The notes beneath the pieces were generated by a model. The model was not told the DNA's origin. It made no database searches and was given only the letters and a program-made list of their open reading frames with translations. A DNA stretch of 64,000 bases. Source: Bacteroidales bacterium UBA5287 (GTDB lineage: Bacteria; Bacteroidota; Bacteroidia; Bacteroidales; Dysgonomonadaceae). Of the stretch, positions 45,567-54,231 are shown piece after piece; the first letter of the stretch is position 1, and every line of letters begins with the position of its first letter. The position numbers were made by a program, and so were the translations under genes. The stretch is taken from the NCBI GenBank assembly GCA_002411345.1, contig DHSL01000009.1, positions 35,289 to 99,288 of the forward strand, given 5' to 3'.

Positions 45567-46085
45567 TTATCCGTTAAATACTTTCTCTAAATTTACACCT
45601 CTATTTTGAGCAACAGTAATTGGATCTCTGAGCTCGCTTAACGCATTAATAGTGGCTTTCACTAAGTTATGCGGATTAGAAGATCCCTTAGACTTTGCAA
45701 GTACGTCAGTTACACCAACACTTTCAAGAACAGCACGCATAGCTCCACCAGCTTTCAATCCTGTACCGGTAACAGCAGGTTTTAAAAAGACTTCAGCACC
45801 ACTGAAACGAGCAGTTTGCTCATGAGGTATAGTACCTTTATAAACTGGAACTTTTACCAGGTTTTTCTTGGCAGCTTCAACACCTTTTGCAATTGCAGTA
45901 GTTACTTCACCTGCTTTACCTAATCCCCAGCCTACAATACCGTCTTCATTTCCAACTACAACCATCGCAGCAAAAGTGAATGTGCGACCACCTTTAGTTA
46001 CCTTAGTAGTTCTATTGATCGCAACTAATCGATCTTTTAATTCTAAATCGTTTGTAGATTTAACTTTATTATTTATTCCTGCCAT
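45567..46085 (-). CDS. rpsE: 30S ribosomal protein S5
   Basis: This 172-residue protein affects decoding accuracy and lies at the mRNA entry. The double-stranded RNA-binding N-terminal part includes KGGRTFTFAAMVVVGNEDG and GWGLGKAGEVTTAI. The C-terminal domain has GLKAGGAMRAVLE. It lies between rplR and rpmD. Confidence 0.99.
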   Translation of the reverse strand: MAGINNKVKSTNDLELKDRLVAINRTTKVTKGGRTFTFAAMVVVGNEDGIVGWGLGKAGEVTTAIAKGVEAAKKNLVKVPVYKGTIPHEQTARFSGAEVFLKPAVTGTGLKAGGAMRAVLESVGVTDVLAKSKGSSNPHNLVKATINALSELRDPITVAQNRGVNLEKVFNG

Positions 46086-46090
46086 AATTA

Positions 46091-46435
46091 TTAAAATTTA
46101 AGCCCACCCTTACGAGCAGCATCGGCTAATTCTTTTATACGTCCATGATACAAGTAACCATTTCTATCGAAAGCAACCTTTTCAACGCCGGCTTCAATTG
46201 CATTTTTTGCAATCATTTCACCAACTTTAGCAGCAATCTCTTTTTTAGGAAGCTTGTCTTCCAATTTCAAAGATGAAGCTGAAGCAATAGTTTTACCGGT
46301 TGTATCGTCAATTACCTGAGCATATATTTGTTTATTGCTCCTGAACACTGATAAACGAGGGCATTCTGTAGTCCCTTGAACCTTACCGCGGACACGAGTC
46401 TTTATTTTTAATCTTCTTTCTTCTTTTGTTAACAT
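46091..46435 (-). CDS. rplR: 50S ribosomal protein L18
   Basis: This 114-residue 5S rRNA-binding protein carries CPRLSVFRSNKQIYAQVIDD and the C-terminal FDRNGYLYHGRIKELADAAR. Five bases separate it from rpsE. Confidence 0.99.
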   Translation of the reverse strand: MLTKEERRLKIKTRVRGKVQGTTECPRLSVFRSNKQIYAQVIDDTTGKTIASASSLKLEDKLPKKEIAAKVGEMIAKNAIEAGVEKVAFDRNGYLYHGRIKELADAARKGGLKF

Positions 46436-46456
46436 AGTAATCTGCGTTTACAATAA

Positions 46457-47011
46457 TTATTTACCAGCTGTCTTACCTGATTTGCGACGAATTTGTTCAC
46501 CAACAAAACGAATACCTTTACCTTTATAAGGTTCTGGCTTACGGAATGAACGAATCTTTGCACAAACCTGCCCGATTAATTGTTTATCGGCAGACTCTAA
46601 AATAATAAGAGGACTTTTGTTCCTTTCCATTTTGGTCTCTACCTTTATTTCAATTGGTAATTCCAAAAAGATACTGTGTGTATAGCCAAGAGATAATTCC
46701 AAAAGCTGACCTTGATTTGATACACGGTATCCAACACCAATAAGTTCAAGCTCCTTTTTATATCCCTCAGATACTCCAACAACCATGTTATGTATCAATG
46801 ATCTGTACAATCCATGTAACGAACGTTGCTCTTTTTCTTCATTCGGTCGTGTAATAGTAAGAGTTCCATTTTCAACCTCAATTTTCATACCGGGGCTTAC
46901 TTGTTGAAATAATTCACCTTTTGGACCTTTTACTGTTACTACATTATCTTCACTGACATTTATTGAAACGCCTGAAGGTATCGCTATGGGTAATTTTCCT
47001 ATTCTAGACAT
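46457..47011 (-). CDS. rplF: 50S ribosomal protein L6
   Basis: This 184-residue protein near the GTPase centre has the two-fold repeated L6 domain. It starts MSRIGKLPIAIPSGVSI and ends with RKPEPYKGKGIRFVGEQIRR. It lies between rpsH and rplR. Confidence 0.99.
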   Translation of the reverse strand: MSRIGKLPIAIPSGVSINVSEDNVVTVKGPKGELFQQVSPGMKIEVENGTLTITRPNEEKEQRSLHGLYRSLIHNMVVGVSEGYKKELELIGVGYRVSNQGQLLELSLGYTHSIFLELPIEIKVETKMERNKSPLIILESADKQLIGQVCAKIRSFRKPEPYKGKGIRFVGEQIRRKSGKTAGK

Positions 47012-47029
47012 ATTATTCTCCTCCTCTAA

Positions 47030-47425
47030 TTAATAAACATAACATATTACTTCACCACCTACTTTTTGTTCGCGAGCTTCTTTGTCAGTCATTACACCTC
47101 TGGAAGTTGATAATATTGCTATACCTAACCCATTCAATACTCTTGGCAAATTTTTGTGTCCGGCATATCTACGTAAACCGGGAGAAGAAATGCGAATTAA
47201 TTTCTTAATTGCATTTACTTTATTTATAGGATCATATTTCAAGGCAATCTTTATAGAACCTTGAGGACCTTCGTCTACAAACTTATAATTAAGAATGTAG
47301 CCTTTTTCAAAAAGAATCTTAGTGATATCTTTTTTAAGATTTGATGCGGGAACTTCTACCACACGATGGTTCGCTTTGATAGCATTCCTTAATCGCGTCA
47401 AATAATCTGCTATTGGATCTGTCAT
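47030..47425 (-). CDS. rpsH: 30S ribosomal protein S8
   Basis: This 131-residue primary assembly protein begins MTDPIADYLTRLRNA and ends with STSRGVMTDKEAREQKVGGE, the S8 signature. In other bacteria S8 represses spc translation near rplE. No matching RNA element could be identified by eye here. Confidence 0.99.
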   Translation of the reverse strand: MTDPIADYLTRLRNAIKANHRVVEVPASNLKKDITKILFEKGYILNYKFVDEGPQGSIKIALKYDPINKVNAIKKLIRISSPGLRRYAGHKNLPRVLNGLGIAILSTSRGVMTDKEAREQKVGGEVICYVY

Positions 47426-47495
47426 ATTATAATAATTTAAATTGATCCCGTCTTCGGGACAATATTTAAAACTTAAAAATTAATTTTCTTACTGA

Positions 47496-47765
47496 TTACC
47501 AGCTTGCTTTTTTTACGCCTGGGATCAAACCTTTAGAAGCCATTTCTCTGAACTGAATTCTGGAAAGACCAAACTGTCTGATATATCCTTTTGGACGACC
47601 AGTAATTTTGCATCTGTTGTGCAAACGAACTGGTGATGCGTTCTTTGGGATACTCTGCAGTGCATCATAATCTCCTTCAGCTAAAAATTTAGCTCTTTTT
47701 TCAGCGTATTTTGCAACCATTTTGGCTCTTTTTACTTCACGAGCCTTCATTGATTCTTTTGCCAT
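47496..47765 (-). CDS. rpsN: 30S ribosomal protein S14, zinc-free type
   Basis: This 89-residue long form of S14 lacks the CxxC pairs of the short zinc-binding form. PVRLHNRCKITGRPKGYIR and FREMASKGLIPGVKKASW are diagnostic. It lies between rplE and rpsH, with 70 bases before rpsH. Confidence 0.99.
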   Translation of the reverse strand: MAKESMKAREVKRAKMVAKYAEKRAKFLAEGDYDALQSIPKNASPVRLHNRCKITGRPKGYIRQFGLSRIQFREMASKGLIPGVKKASW

Positions 47766-47768
47766 TAT

Positions 47769-48326
47769 TTATTTGTTTTCTGTTTTAAACGGTAATCCAA
47801 ATTCTCTTAGAAGAGCATACCCTTCTTCATCAGTTTTAGCATTAGTTACAAAAGTAATATTCATACCCAAGATTCTAGGAGTAGTATCTAAATTTATCTC
47901 AGGAAAAATAATTTGTTCTTCAATTCCTAATGTGTAATTTCCACGACCGTCAAGTTTACTTCCAATACCTTTGAAGTCACGTATACGTGGTAATGAGACT
48001 TTTACAAGTCTTTCAAGAAATTCGTACATCTTCTCATTGCGCAATGTAACACGTACACCAATAGGCATTTTCTTACGCAATTTGAAATTCGAAATATCTT
48101 TACGTGAGTAGGTTGCAATAGCTTTTTGACCTGTAATAGAAGTCAATTCATTGATTGCAATTTCAATTACTTTTTTATCGGCTACAGCAATTCCTAATCC
48201 TTGATTGATAACAATCTTTTCAAGTTTTGGAGTTTGCATAACAGATTTATAATTGAACTCTTTCACCAAAGAAGGAACAATACGTTCTTTATAATCATTT
48301 TTTAATGTTACTGTATAGCTACTCAT
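47769..48326 (-). CDS. rplE: 50S ribosomal protein L5
   Basis: This 185-residue protein binds 5S rRNA and contacts P-site tRNA. PKLEKIVINQGLG and GRGNYTLGIEEQIIFPEI are family motifs. Its start overlaps the rplX stop by 4 bp. Confidence 0.99.
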   Translation of the reverse strand: MSSYTVTLKNDYKERIVPSLVKEFNYKSVMQTPKLEKIVINQGLGIAVADKKVIEIAINELTSITGQKAIATYSRKDISNFKLRKKMPIGVRVTLRNEKMYEFLERLVKVSLPRIRDFKGIGSKLDGRGNYTLGIEEQIIFPEINLDTTPRILGMNITFVTNAKTDEEGYALLREFGLPFKTENK

Positions 48327-48643
48327 TTGATTTCCTCCCCTGATTTTTTTGCGAAACGAACTAATTCGCCGTTTTTATTTTCTTTTCTACCAATGCGAGT
48401 AGGAGCTCCAGTTTTAGGATCAACCAAATTCAAATTCGAAATATGAACGGATGCCTCTTTTTTAACTATACCTCCATTTGGATTTTGAGCATTGGGTTTA
48501 GTATGTTTTGACATAATGTTTACGCCTTCAACAATAGCCCTGTTCTTTTTAACTTCAATTTCAAGAACACGACCTGTCTTTCCTTTGTCTTCGCCGGAAT
48601 TAACGTAAACCGTATCTCCTTTTTTTATATGTAATTTACTCAT
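48323..48643 (-). CDS. rplX: 50S ribosomal protein L24
   Basis: This 106-residue assembly-initiator protein has a KOW motif (KGDTVYVNSGEDKGKTGRVL) and the following VEGVNIMSKHTKPN. It is translationally coupled to rplE by a 4-bp overlap. Confidence 0.99.
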   Translation of the reverse strand: MSKLHIKKGDTVYVNSGEDKGKTGRVLEIEVKKNRAIVEGVNIMSKHTKPNAQNPNGGIVKKEASVHISNLNLVDPKTGAPTRIGRKENKNGELVRFAKKSGEEIK

Positions 48644-48663
48644 GCCTGTGATTGTTTAATAGT

Positions 48664-49029
48664 TTAAAGTACTTCAGGTGCAAGTGAAACAATTTTCATG
48701 TTTGTCGCACGAAGCTCACGAGCAACTGGACCGAAAATACGACTTCCTCGCAATTCACCTGCAGTATTTAATAATACACAAGCATTGTCGTCAAAGCGTA
48801 TATATGAACCATCAGCACGTCTAACCTCTTTCTTGGTACGAACGATAATTGCTCTTGATACAGCACCTTTTTTAATATCACTTGAAGGGATAACGCTTTT
48901 GATAGCAACAACAATGATATCCCCAACAGACGCATAGCGTCGTCTAGTTCCACCCAACACACGTATGCAAAGCGCTTCTTTGGCTCCACTATTATCGGTT
49001 ACAGTTAATCTTGATTCTTGTTGTATCAT
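48664..49029 (-). CDS. rplN: 50S ribosomal protein L14
   Basis: This 121-residue protein starts MIQQESRLTVTDNSGAKEAL and contains the L14 signature in its middle (VRRADGSYIRFDDNACVLLN). It is the first gene of the spc block and follows rpsQ by one base. Confidence 0.99.
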   Translation of the reverse strand: MIQQESRLTVTDNSGAKEALCIRVLGGTRRRYASVGDIIVVAIKSVIPSSDIKKGAVSRAIIVRTKKEVRRADGSYIRFDDNACVLLNTAGELRGSRIFGPVARELRATNMKIVSLAPEVL

Positions 49030-49030
49030 A

Positions 49031-49288
49031 TTATTTAGCCCTTTCTATTATTTCAACCACTCGCCATCTTTTTGTCTTGCTCAGAGGACGTGTTTCCATT
49101 ATTCTAACTGTATCACCTATGTTACAGTCATTTTTCTCGTCGTGGACGTGAAATTTCTTCGTTTTATTAACGAATTTCCCATATATAGGGTGTTTCTCCT
49201 TCCATTTTACAGCAACAGTAATAGATTTGTCCATCTTATTGCTGAAAACGACCCCGATTCTTTCTTTTCTTAAATTTCTCGTTTCCAT
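49031..49288 (-). CDS. rpsQ: 30S ribosomal protein S17
   Basis: This 85-residue OB-fold primary binder contains VVFSNKMDKSITVAVKW and GDTVRIMETRPLSKTKRW. It ends the S10 block and adjoins rplN. Confidence 0.99.
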   Translation of the reverse strand: METRNLRKERIGVVFSNKMDKSITVAVKWKEKHPIYGKFVNKTKKFHVHDEKNDCNIGDTVRIMETRPLSKTKRWRVVEIIERAK

Positions 49289-49298
49289 TTATGTAAAG

Positions 49299-49493
49299 TT
49301 ATTTCTTTAATTCTCTTTCACGCAACTCTGTATGCATACGAGCTATGTCTCTGCGTTTTACTTTGATTGAAGAAGGATTATCAAGTGGAGTAATGGTGTG
49401 ATTAATTTTCAATTGATTCAATTCTTTTAACTCAATCTCCATTTTTTCCTTCAAATCCTTTTCTGATATTTCCCTTATTTCTAGCTGTTTCAT
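49299..49493 (-). CDS. rpmC: 50S ribosomal protein L29
   Basis: A 64-residue two-helix protein near the peptide exit tunnel and the trigger factor/SRP site. KEKMEIELKELNQLKINHTI and RRDIARMHTELRERE are typical. It lies between rplP and rpsQ. Confidence 0.98.
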   Translation of the reverse strand: MKQLEIREISEKDLKEKMEIELKELNQLKINHTITPLDNPSSIKVKRRDIARMHTELRERELKK

Positions 49494-49499
49494 ATAGCG

Positions 49500-49931
49500 T
49501 TATACATTTTGAGTTTGATCATAATCTCTTCTGACTATAAACTTAGTAGTTACAGGCAATTTTTGTGCTGCTAATCTTAAAGCTTCTTTAGCAACTTCAA
49601 ATGATACACCTTCTATTTCAAAAAGTATTCTACCTGGAGTAACTGGCGCAATAAATCCTTCTGGATTACCTTTACCCTTACCCATACGTACCTCAGCTGG
49701 CTTCTTTGTAATTGGCTTATCAGGAAAAATTCGAACCCAAACTTGACCCTGGCGTTGCATATAACGAGTTACAGCAACACGGGCTGCTTCTATCTGATTA
49801 CCGGTGATCCATTTAGAATCCAAAGATTTTATCCCGAAAGAACCGAAAGCCAACTGATTACCGCGTTGGGCATTACCCTTCATACGGCCTTTCTGTTGTC
49901 TTCTGAACTTTGTTTTTTTCGGTTGTAACAT
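49500..49931 (-). CDS. rplP: 50S ribosomal protein L16
   Basis: This 143-residue protein sits by the A site. It begins MLQPKKTKFRRQQKGRMKG and contains RVRIFPDKPITKKPAEVRMG-like and KGKGNPEGFIAPV segments typical of L16. It follows rpsC by 13 bases. Confidence 0.99.
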   Translation of the reverse strand: MLQPKKTKFRRQQKGRMKGNAQRGNQLAFGSFGIKSLDSKWITGNQIEAARVAVTRYMQRQGQVWVRIFPDKPITKKPAEVRMGKGKGNPEGFIAPVTPGRILFEIEGVSFEVAKEALRLAAQKLPVTTKFIVRRDYDQTQNV

Positions 49932-49944
49932 ATTCGATTAAATT

Positions 49945-50697
49945 TCAAGCGTTTTTATTATTCCTTCTATTTCTCCTAGGTCCCTTTCCTCCATCAGAAC
50001 GATTACCCGAACGAGAGTCACCATGTCCGTGAGAATCTTTTGATGATGTAAAATTAGGAGCAAGATCTTTCTTACCGTAAACTTCGCCACGGCAAATCCA
50101 TACTTTGATACCGATAAGACCTACTTTCGTTAAAGCTTCACCTAGCGCATAATCGATATCTGCACGGAATGTATGCAATGGAGTACGTCCTTCTTTATAC
50201 ATTTCTGAGCGAGCCATTTCAGCTCCATTCAATCGACCTGACACTTGAATCTTAATTCCTTCTGCACCCATTCGCATGGTAGAAGCAATTGCCATCTTTA
50301 CAGCTCTACGATATGCAATCTTTCCCTCAATCTGACGAGCTACATTATTTGCTACAATAACAGCATCTAACTCGGGCTTCTTGATTTCGAAAATGTTTAT
50401 TTGCACATCTTTATCAGTAACCTTCTTTAATTCTTCTTTCAACTTATCTACTTCCTGTCCACCCTTTCCTATTATAATACCGGGACGAGCAGTACAGATA
50501 GTAATAGTAACAAGTTTCAATGTTCTCTCAATCACAATACGAGAAACACTAGCCTTGGCAAGACGGGCATTCAAATAATTACGAATCTTGTTGTCTTCCA
50601 ACAAAGTTTCACTATAATCATCTCCACCGTACCAGTTTGAGTCCCAACCTTTGATGATTCCCAAACGATTTGCTATTGGATTAACTTTTTGTCCCAT
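49945..50697 (-). CDS. rpsC: 30S ribosomal protein S3 with basic Gly/Asn-rich tail
   Basis: This 250-residue protein lines the mRNA entry tunnel. Its KH domain carries ARPGIIIGKGGQEVDKLKEE. The last 35 or so residues form a low-complexity tail rich in Ser, Gly, Arg and Asn (DSRSGNRSDGGKGPRRNRRN). It lies between rplV and rplP. Confidence 0.99.
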   Translation of the reverse strand: MGQKVNPIANRLGIIKGWDSNWYGGDDYSETLLEDNKIRNYLNARLAKASVSRIVIERTLKLVTITICTARPGIIIGKGGQEVDKLKEELKKVTDKDVQINIFEIKKPELDAVIVANNVARQIEGKIAYRRAVKMAIASTMRMGAEGIKIQVSGRLNGAEMARSEMYKEGRTPLHTFRADIDYALGEALTKVGLIGIKVWICRGEVYGKKDLAPNFTSSKDSHGHGDSRSGNRSDGGKGPRRNRRNNKNA

Positions 50698-50704
50698 CTA
50701 CCTA

Positions 50705-51130
50705 TTAATTTTGTTCATTTTCTTGTATTGTTTCTTCTTTCTTAAAAGTGTCCAACACTATGGTAACATGGTTTGAACGCTTTCTAATTCTGTAACCACG
50801 ACCCTGTGGAGCAGGGCGTAGTCTTTTAAGAGTTGAACCTTCGTCAACCGAAATGATTTTAATATAAAGTTCACCCGGTTCAGCTTTTCTTTCATTTTTC
50901 TGTTCCCAGTTTGATATTGCTGAAAGAAGTAGCTTTTCAACTTTTGCCGAAGCTTCCTTATTCGAAAACTTAAGTATTCCTAAAGCTTTGAAAACTTCCG
51001 TTCCACGTACCAAATCTGCAACATAGCGCATCTTACGAGGAGAAGACGGAACATTTTTCAAAACAGCTAAAGCAACTTCTTTGCGGTTTTCTTTTCTTTG
51101 TTCGGCGGATATTCTTTTTCTAGAACTCAT
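50705..51130 (-). CDS. rplV: 50S ribosomal protein L22
   Basis: This 141-residue protein reaches into the exit tunnel and is a macrolide-resistance hotspot. NVPSSPRKMRYVADLVRG and the loop RPAPQGRGYRIRKRSNHVTI are typical. The C-terminus has a short Glu/Gln tail. It lies between rpsS and rpsC. Confidence 0.98.
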   Translation of the reverse strand: MSSRKRISAEQRKENRKEVALAVLKNVPSSPRKMRYVADLVRGTEVFKALGILKFSNKEASAKVEKLLLSAISNWEQKNERKAEPGELYIKIISVDEGSTLKRLRPAPQGRGYRIRKRSNHVTIVLDTFKKEETIQENEQN

Positions 51131-51162
51131 ATTTTTGTTGTATTATTCTGTTTAGCGCCTGT

Positions 51163-51432
51163 TTATTTCTTTCTATTTCCTGAATGACCACGGAATGTAC
51201 GTGTTACCGAAAACTCGCCAAGCTTATGACCTACCATATTCTCTGTTACATAAACTGGGATAAATTTATTCCCATTATGAACAGCAATAGTATGCCCAAC
51301 AAAGTCGGGTGAAATCATAGAAGCTCTCGACCAAGTTTTTACAACGGATTTTTTACCGCTTTCATTCATATCTAGAACCTTTTTTTCTAATTTAAGGTTG
51401 ATAAACGGACCTTTTTTTAATGATCTACTCAT
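51163..51432 (-). CDS. rpsS: 30S ribosomal protein S19
   Basis: This 89-residue head protein begins MSRSLKKGPFINLKLEKKV and contains the signature HNGNKFIPVYVTENMVGHKL and FRGHSGNRKK. It follows rplB by 22 bases. Confidence 0.99.
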   Translation of the reverse strand: MSRSLKKGPFINLKLEKKVLDMNESGKKSVVKTWSRASMISPDFVGHTIAVHNGNKFIPVYVTENMVGHKLGEFSVTRTFRGHSGNRKK

Positions 51433-51454
51433 AGTTGTAATTTAATTAATCAGA

Positions 51455-52282
51455 TTACTTCTTTTTTCTTCTTTCGATTATATACTTAGAAGAATGCTTT
51501 TTAGGAGCTCTTGTTTTCAAGCCCTTAGAATATAGGCCCTTGGGCGATCTTGGATGACCTCCGGATGCACGACCTTCACCACCACCCATCGGGTGATCAA
51601 CGGGGTTCTTAACAACACCACGGTTGTGAGGTCTCATTCCTAACCATCTAGACCTACCGGCTTTACCAGATTTCTCCAAAGCATGGTCTGAATTACCAAC
51701 ACTTCCAATAGTAGCTTTACAAGCTGCCAGAATTTTACGAATCTCGCCAGAAGGCATCTTAATAATTGCATAATCATCTTCACGAGAAGTTAATTGGGCA
51801 AATGTACCTGCTGAACGAACCATCTTTGCTCCTTGTCCGGGGCGTAATTCAAGATTGTGAATAACAGTTCCTAAAGGTATGCGAGACATTGGTAATGCGT
51901 TACCTACCTCTGGTGCTGCTTCTGGTCCTGACATCACTGTAGATCCTACTTCCAATCCATTTGGTGCTAAAATATAAGTCTTCTCACCATCAGCATAATG
52001 CAATAATGCAATTCGAGCTGAACGGTTTGGATCATATTCTATACTCTTAACAATGGCTGGAATACCATCTTTAGTTCTCTTGAAATCAATTACTCTGTAA
52101 CGTTTTTTGTGACCGCCGCCGATGTAACCCATCGTCATCTTTCCTTGATTGTTGCGACCACCCGTTCTTTTTATACCTACAACAAGAGATTTCTCCGGTT
52201 CACGTACAGTGATATTATCAAATGAACCGATAATTTTGTGTCTCTGCCCCGGTGTAGTGGGCTTTAATTTGCGTATTCCCAT
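51455..52282 (-). CDS. rplB: 50S ribosomal protein L2
   Basis: This 275-residue protein is needed for peptidyl-transferase centre assembly. The C-terminal VVKNPVDHPMGGGEGRASGG, with the conserved His, is diagnostic. It lies between rplW and rpsS. Confidence 0.99.
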   Translation of the reverse strand: MGIRKLKPTTPGQRHKIIGSFDNITVREPEKSLVVGIKRTGGRNNQGKMTMGYIGGGHKKRYRVIDFKRTKDGIPAIVKSIEYDPNRSARIALLHYADGEKTYILAPNGLEVGSTVMSGPEAAPEVGNALPMSRIPLGTVIHNLELRPGQGAKMVRSAGTFAQLTSREDDYAIIKMPSGEIRKILAACKATIGSVGNSDHALEKSGKAGRSRWLGMRPHNRGVVKNPVDHPMGGGEGRASGGHPRSPKGLYSKGLKTRAPKKHSSKYIIERRKKK

Positions 52283-52289
52283 TTCTTAA

Positions 52290-52583
52290 TTATATATTGC
52301 TGAATAAATCTATTGTTTCACCTTTCTTCAGGGTAACAATAGCTTTCTTAAATGATGGAGTCTTACCGGTCACAACACCAGATTTGGTGTAACGACTTTT
52401 TTGCTTACCATCGTATCTCATTGTATTCACGCGCTCAACGTGTACATTATATAATTCTTCCACTGCTTTTTTGATTTCTACCTTATTAGCATCAGGAAGA
52501 ACAATGAAACCATAGCGATTTTCAAATTTCTCTGTAATCGCTGTTTGTTTCTCTGTAAATATTGGTTTTATAATAACTCCCAT
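52290..52583 (-). CDS. rplW: 50S ribosomal protein L23
   Basis: This 97-residue protein sits at the tunnel exit and docks the trigger factor. IIKPIFTEKQTAITE and ANKVEIKKAVEELYNVHVER are family motifs. It lies between rplD and rplB. Confidence 0.99.
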   Translation of the reverse strand: MGVIIKPIFTEKQTAITEKFENRYGFIVLPDANKVEIKKAVEELYNVHVERVNTMRYDGKQKSRYTKSGVVTGKTPSFKKAIVTLKKGETIDLFSNI

Positions 52584-52595
52584 TTTATTTCCTCC

Positions 52596-53225
52596 TTATG
52601 CATTAAATAAGTTATCAATTGCAGCGACAGAAGATTCTGCAAGCACAAGTGTTGCACAATCCATAATACCATATGTATTTATATCTGAAGCAGTTACAAT
52701 TTTTACTTTTGGTAAATTTCGAGCCGACAAATATACGTTTTTATTTTGATTAGGCAAAACTAAAAGTAGCTTTTTATCAGCTAGTTGCAAAGATTTTGTC
52801 AAATCAACAATATTCTTTGTTTTTGGAGCTTCAAAGTTAAAATCCTCTACTACTACAATTGCATTGTTTTGAGCTTTCAAAGAAAGAGCTGATTTACGAG
52901 CCAATACCTTTTCTTTTTTGTTCAATTTAAAACTGTAGTCTCTTGGCTTAGGACCAAAAGCTCTACCTCCACCAACCATTACTGGAGATTTGATGTCACC
53001 ACGACGGGCTCCACCACTACCTTTTTGCTTAATGAGTTTACGCGTACTTCCGGTTATTTCATTTCTCTCTTTCGATTTATGAGTACCTTGACGCTGGTTA
53101 GCCATGTATTGCTTAACATCTAACCAAATAACATGATCATTAGGTTCAATTCCGTAGATGGAATCATTGAGTGTCACCTTTTTATCTGTTACCTCTCCTT
53201 TGATATTGTATATATTTAATTCCAT
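52596..53225 (-). CDS. rplD: 50S ribosomal protein L4
   Basis: This 209-residue protein lines the tunnel and, in enterobacteria, represses the S10 operon. HKSKERNEITGSTRKLIKQK and GSGGARRGDIKSPVMVGGG are typical. I used the ATG at 53225 (MELNIYNIKG), immediately after the rplC stop, rather than 53237, which would overlap rplC. Confidence 0.98.
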   Translation of the reverse strand: MELNIYNIKGEVTDKKVTLNDSIYGIEPNDHVIWLDVKQYMANQRQGTHKSKERNEITGSTRKLIKQKGSGGARRGDIKSPVMVGGGRAFGPKPRDYSFKLNKKEKVLARKSALSLKAQNNAIVVVEDFNFEAPKTKNIVDLTKSLQLADKKLLLVLPNQNKNVYLSARNLPKVKIVTASDINTYGIMDCATLVLAESSVAAIDNLFNA

Positions 53226-53226
53226 C

Positions 53227-53844
53227 TTATTTCTCAATTGCTACGATTGAACCTTTACATCCCGGTACTGAACCTTTAATTAATAAAAGGTTGTGCTCGG
53301 GGATTATCTTAATTACTTGAAGATTCTGAACGGTTACACGCTCATTACCCATTTGTCCGGCCATACGAGTTCCTTTGAAAACTTTAGCAGGATAAGAACA
53401 TGCACCAATACCACCCGGTGCACGCAATCTATTGTGCTGACCGTGGGTCGCTTGTCCAACACCTGCAAAATGGTGACGTTTTACAACACCCTGAAAACCC
53501 TTACCTTTTGAAGTTCCAATCACATCAACAAAAATTGCATCTCTAAACAATTCTACAGTGATTTCTGAACCTGCTTTGTAGGTGTTTCCAAATCCTTTGA
53601 ACTCAGCCAAGTGTCTCTTCGGAGTTACCCCTGCTTTTTGAAAGTGGCCTTTTGCAGCATTAGTTGTGTGCTTGTCTTTTTTGTCTTCAAAGCCCAACTG
53701 AATTGCATCATAACCGTCTTTTTCAGCAGTTTTTACCTGAGTAACTACGCAAGGACCTACTTCGATAACAGTGCATGGAACATTCTTTCCATCGGCACTG
53801 AAAACGGATGTCATTCCGATTTTTTTTCCAATTAATCCTGGCAT
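53227..53844 (-). CDS. rplC: 50S ribosomal protein L3
   Basis: This 205-residue early assembly protein begins MPGLIGKKIGMTSVFSADGK. It carries the L3 signature FAGVGQATHGQHNRLRAPGG and KGTRMAGQMGNERVTVQNL. It follows rpsJ by 70 bases. Confidence 0.99.
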   Translation of the reverse strand: MPGLIGKKIGMTSVFSADGKNVPCTVIEVGPCVVTQVKTAEKDGYDAIQLGFEDKKDKHTTNAAKGHFQKAGVTPKRHLAEFKGFGNTYKAGSEITVELFRDAIFVDVIGTSKGKGFQGVVKRHHFAGVGQATHGQHNRLRAPGGIGACSYPAKVFKGTRMAGQMGNERVTVQNLQVIKIIPEHNLLLIKGSVPGCKGSIVAIEK

Positions 53845-53914
53845 TTCTCTGTTATTTTAATTATTAAATTCCTAAATTTAAATGGCAATTGCCATACATT
53901 ACTTTAATTCTATA

Positions 53915-54220
53915 TCACACTTTTATTTCAACTTCTACACCGCTCGGTAATTCAAGTTTCATCAAAGCGTCAACAGTTTTAGCAGTTGAACTGTAAATAT
54001 CAATCAGACGCTTAAAAGAAGCCAACTCAAATTGTTCACGAGATTTCTTATTCACAAAAGTGGAACGGTTCACAGTAAAAATACGCTTATGAGTGGGTAA
54101 TGGAATTGGACCACTAACAACTGCACCTGTCGCTTTTACAGTTTTTACGATCTTTTCGGCTGATTTGTCAACCAAGCTGTAATCGTAAGATTTCAGTTTA
54201 ATTCTGATTTTTTGGCTCAT
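53915..54220 (-). CDS. rpsJ: 30S ribosomal protein S10
   Basis: This 101-residue protein (also NusE in antitermination) contains AVVSGPIPLPTHKRIFTVNR and the conserved SREQFELASFKRLIDI. It follows fusA by 11 bases, with no tuf gene between, so the str and S10 blocks are fused. Confidence 0.99.
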   Translation of the reverse strand: MSQKIRIKLKSYDYSLVDKSAEKIVKTVKATGAVVSGPIPLPTHKRIFTVNRSTFVNKKSREQFELASFKRLIDIYSSTAKTVDALMKLELPSGVEVEIKV

Positions 54221-54231
54221 ATATTTATATA

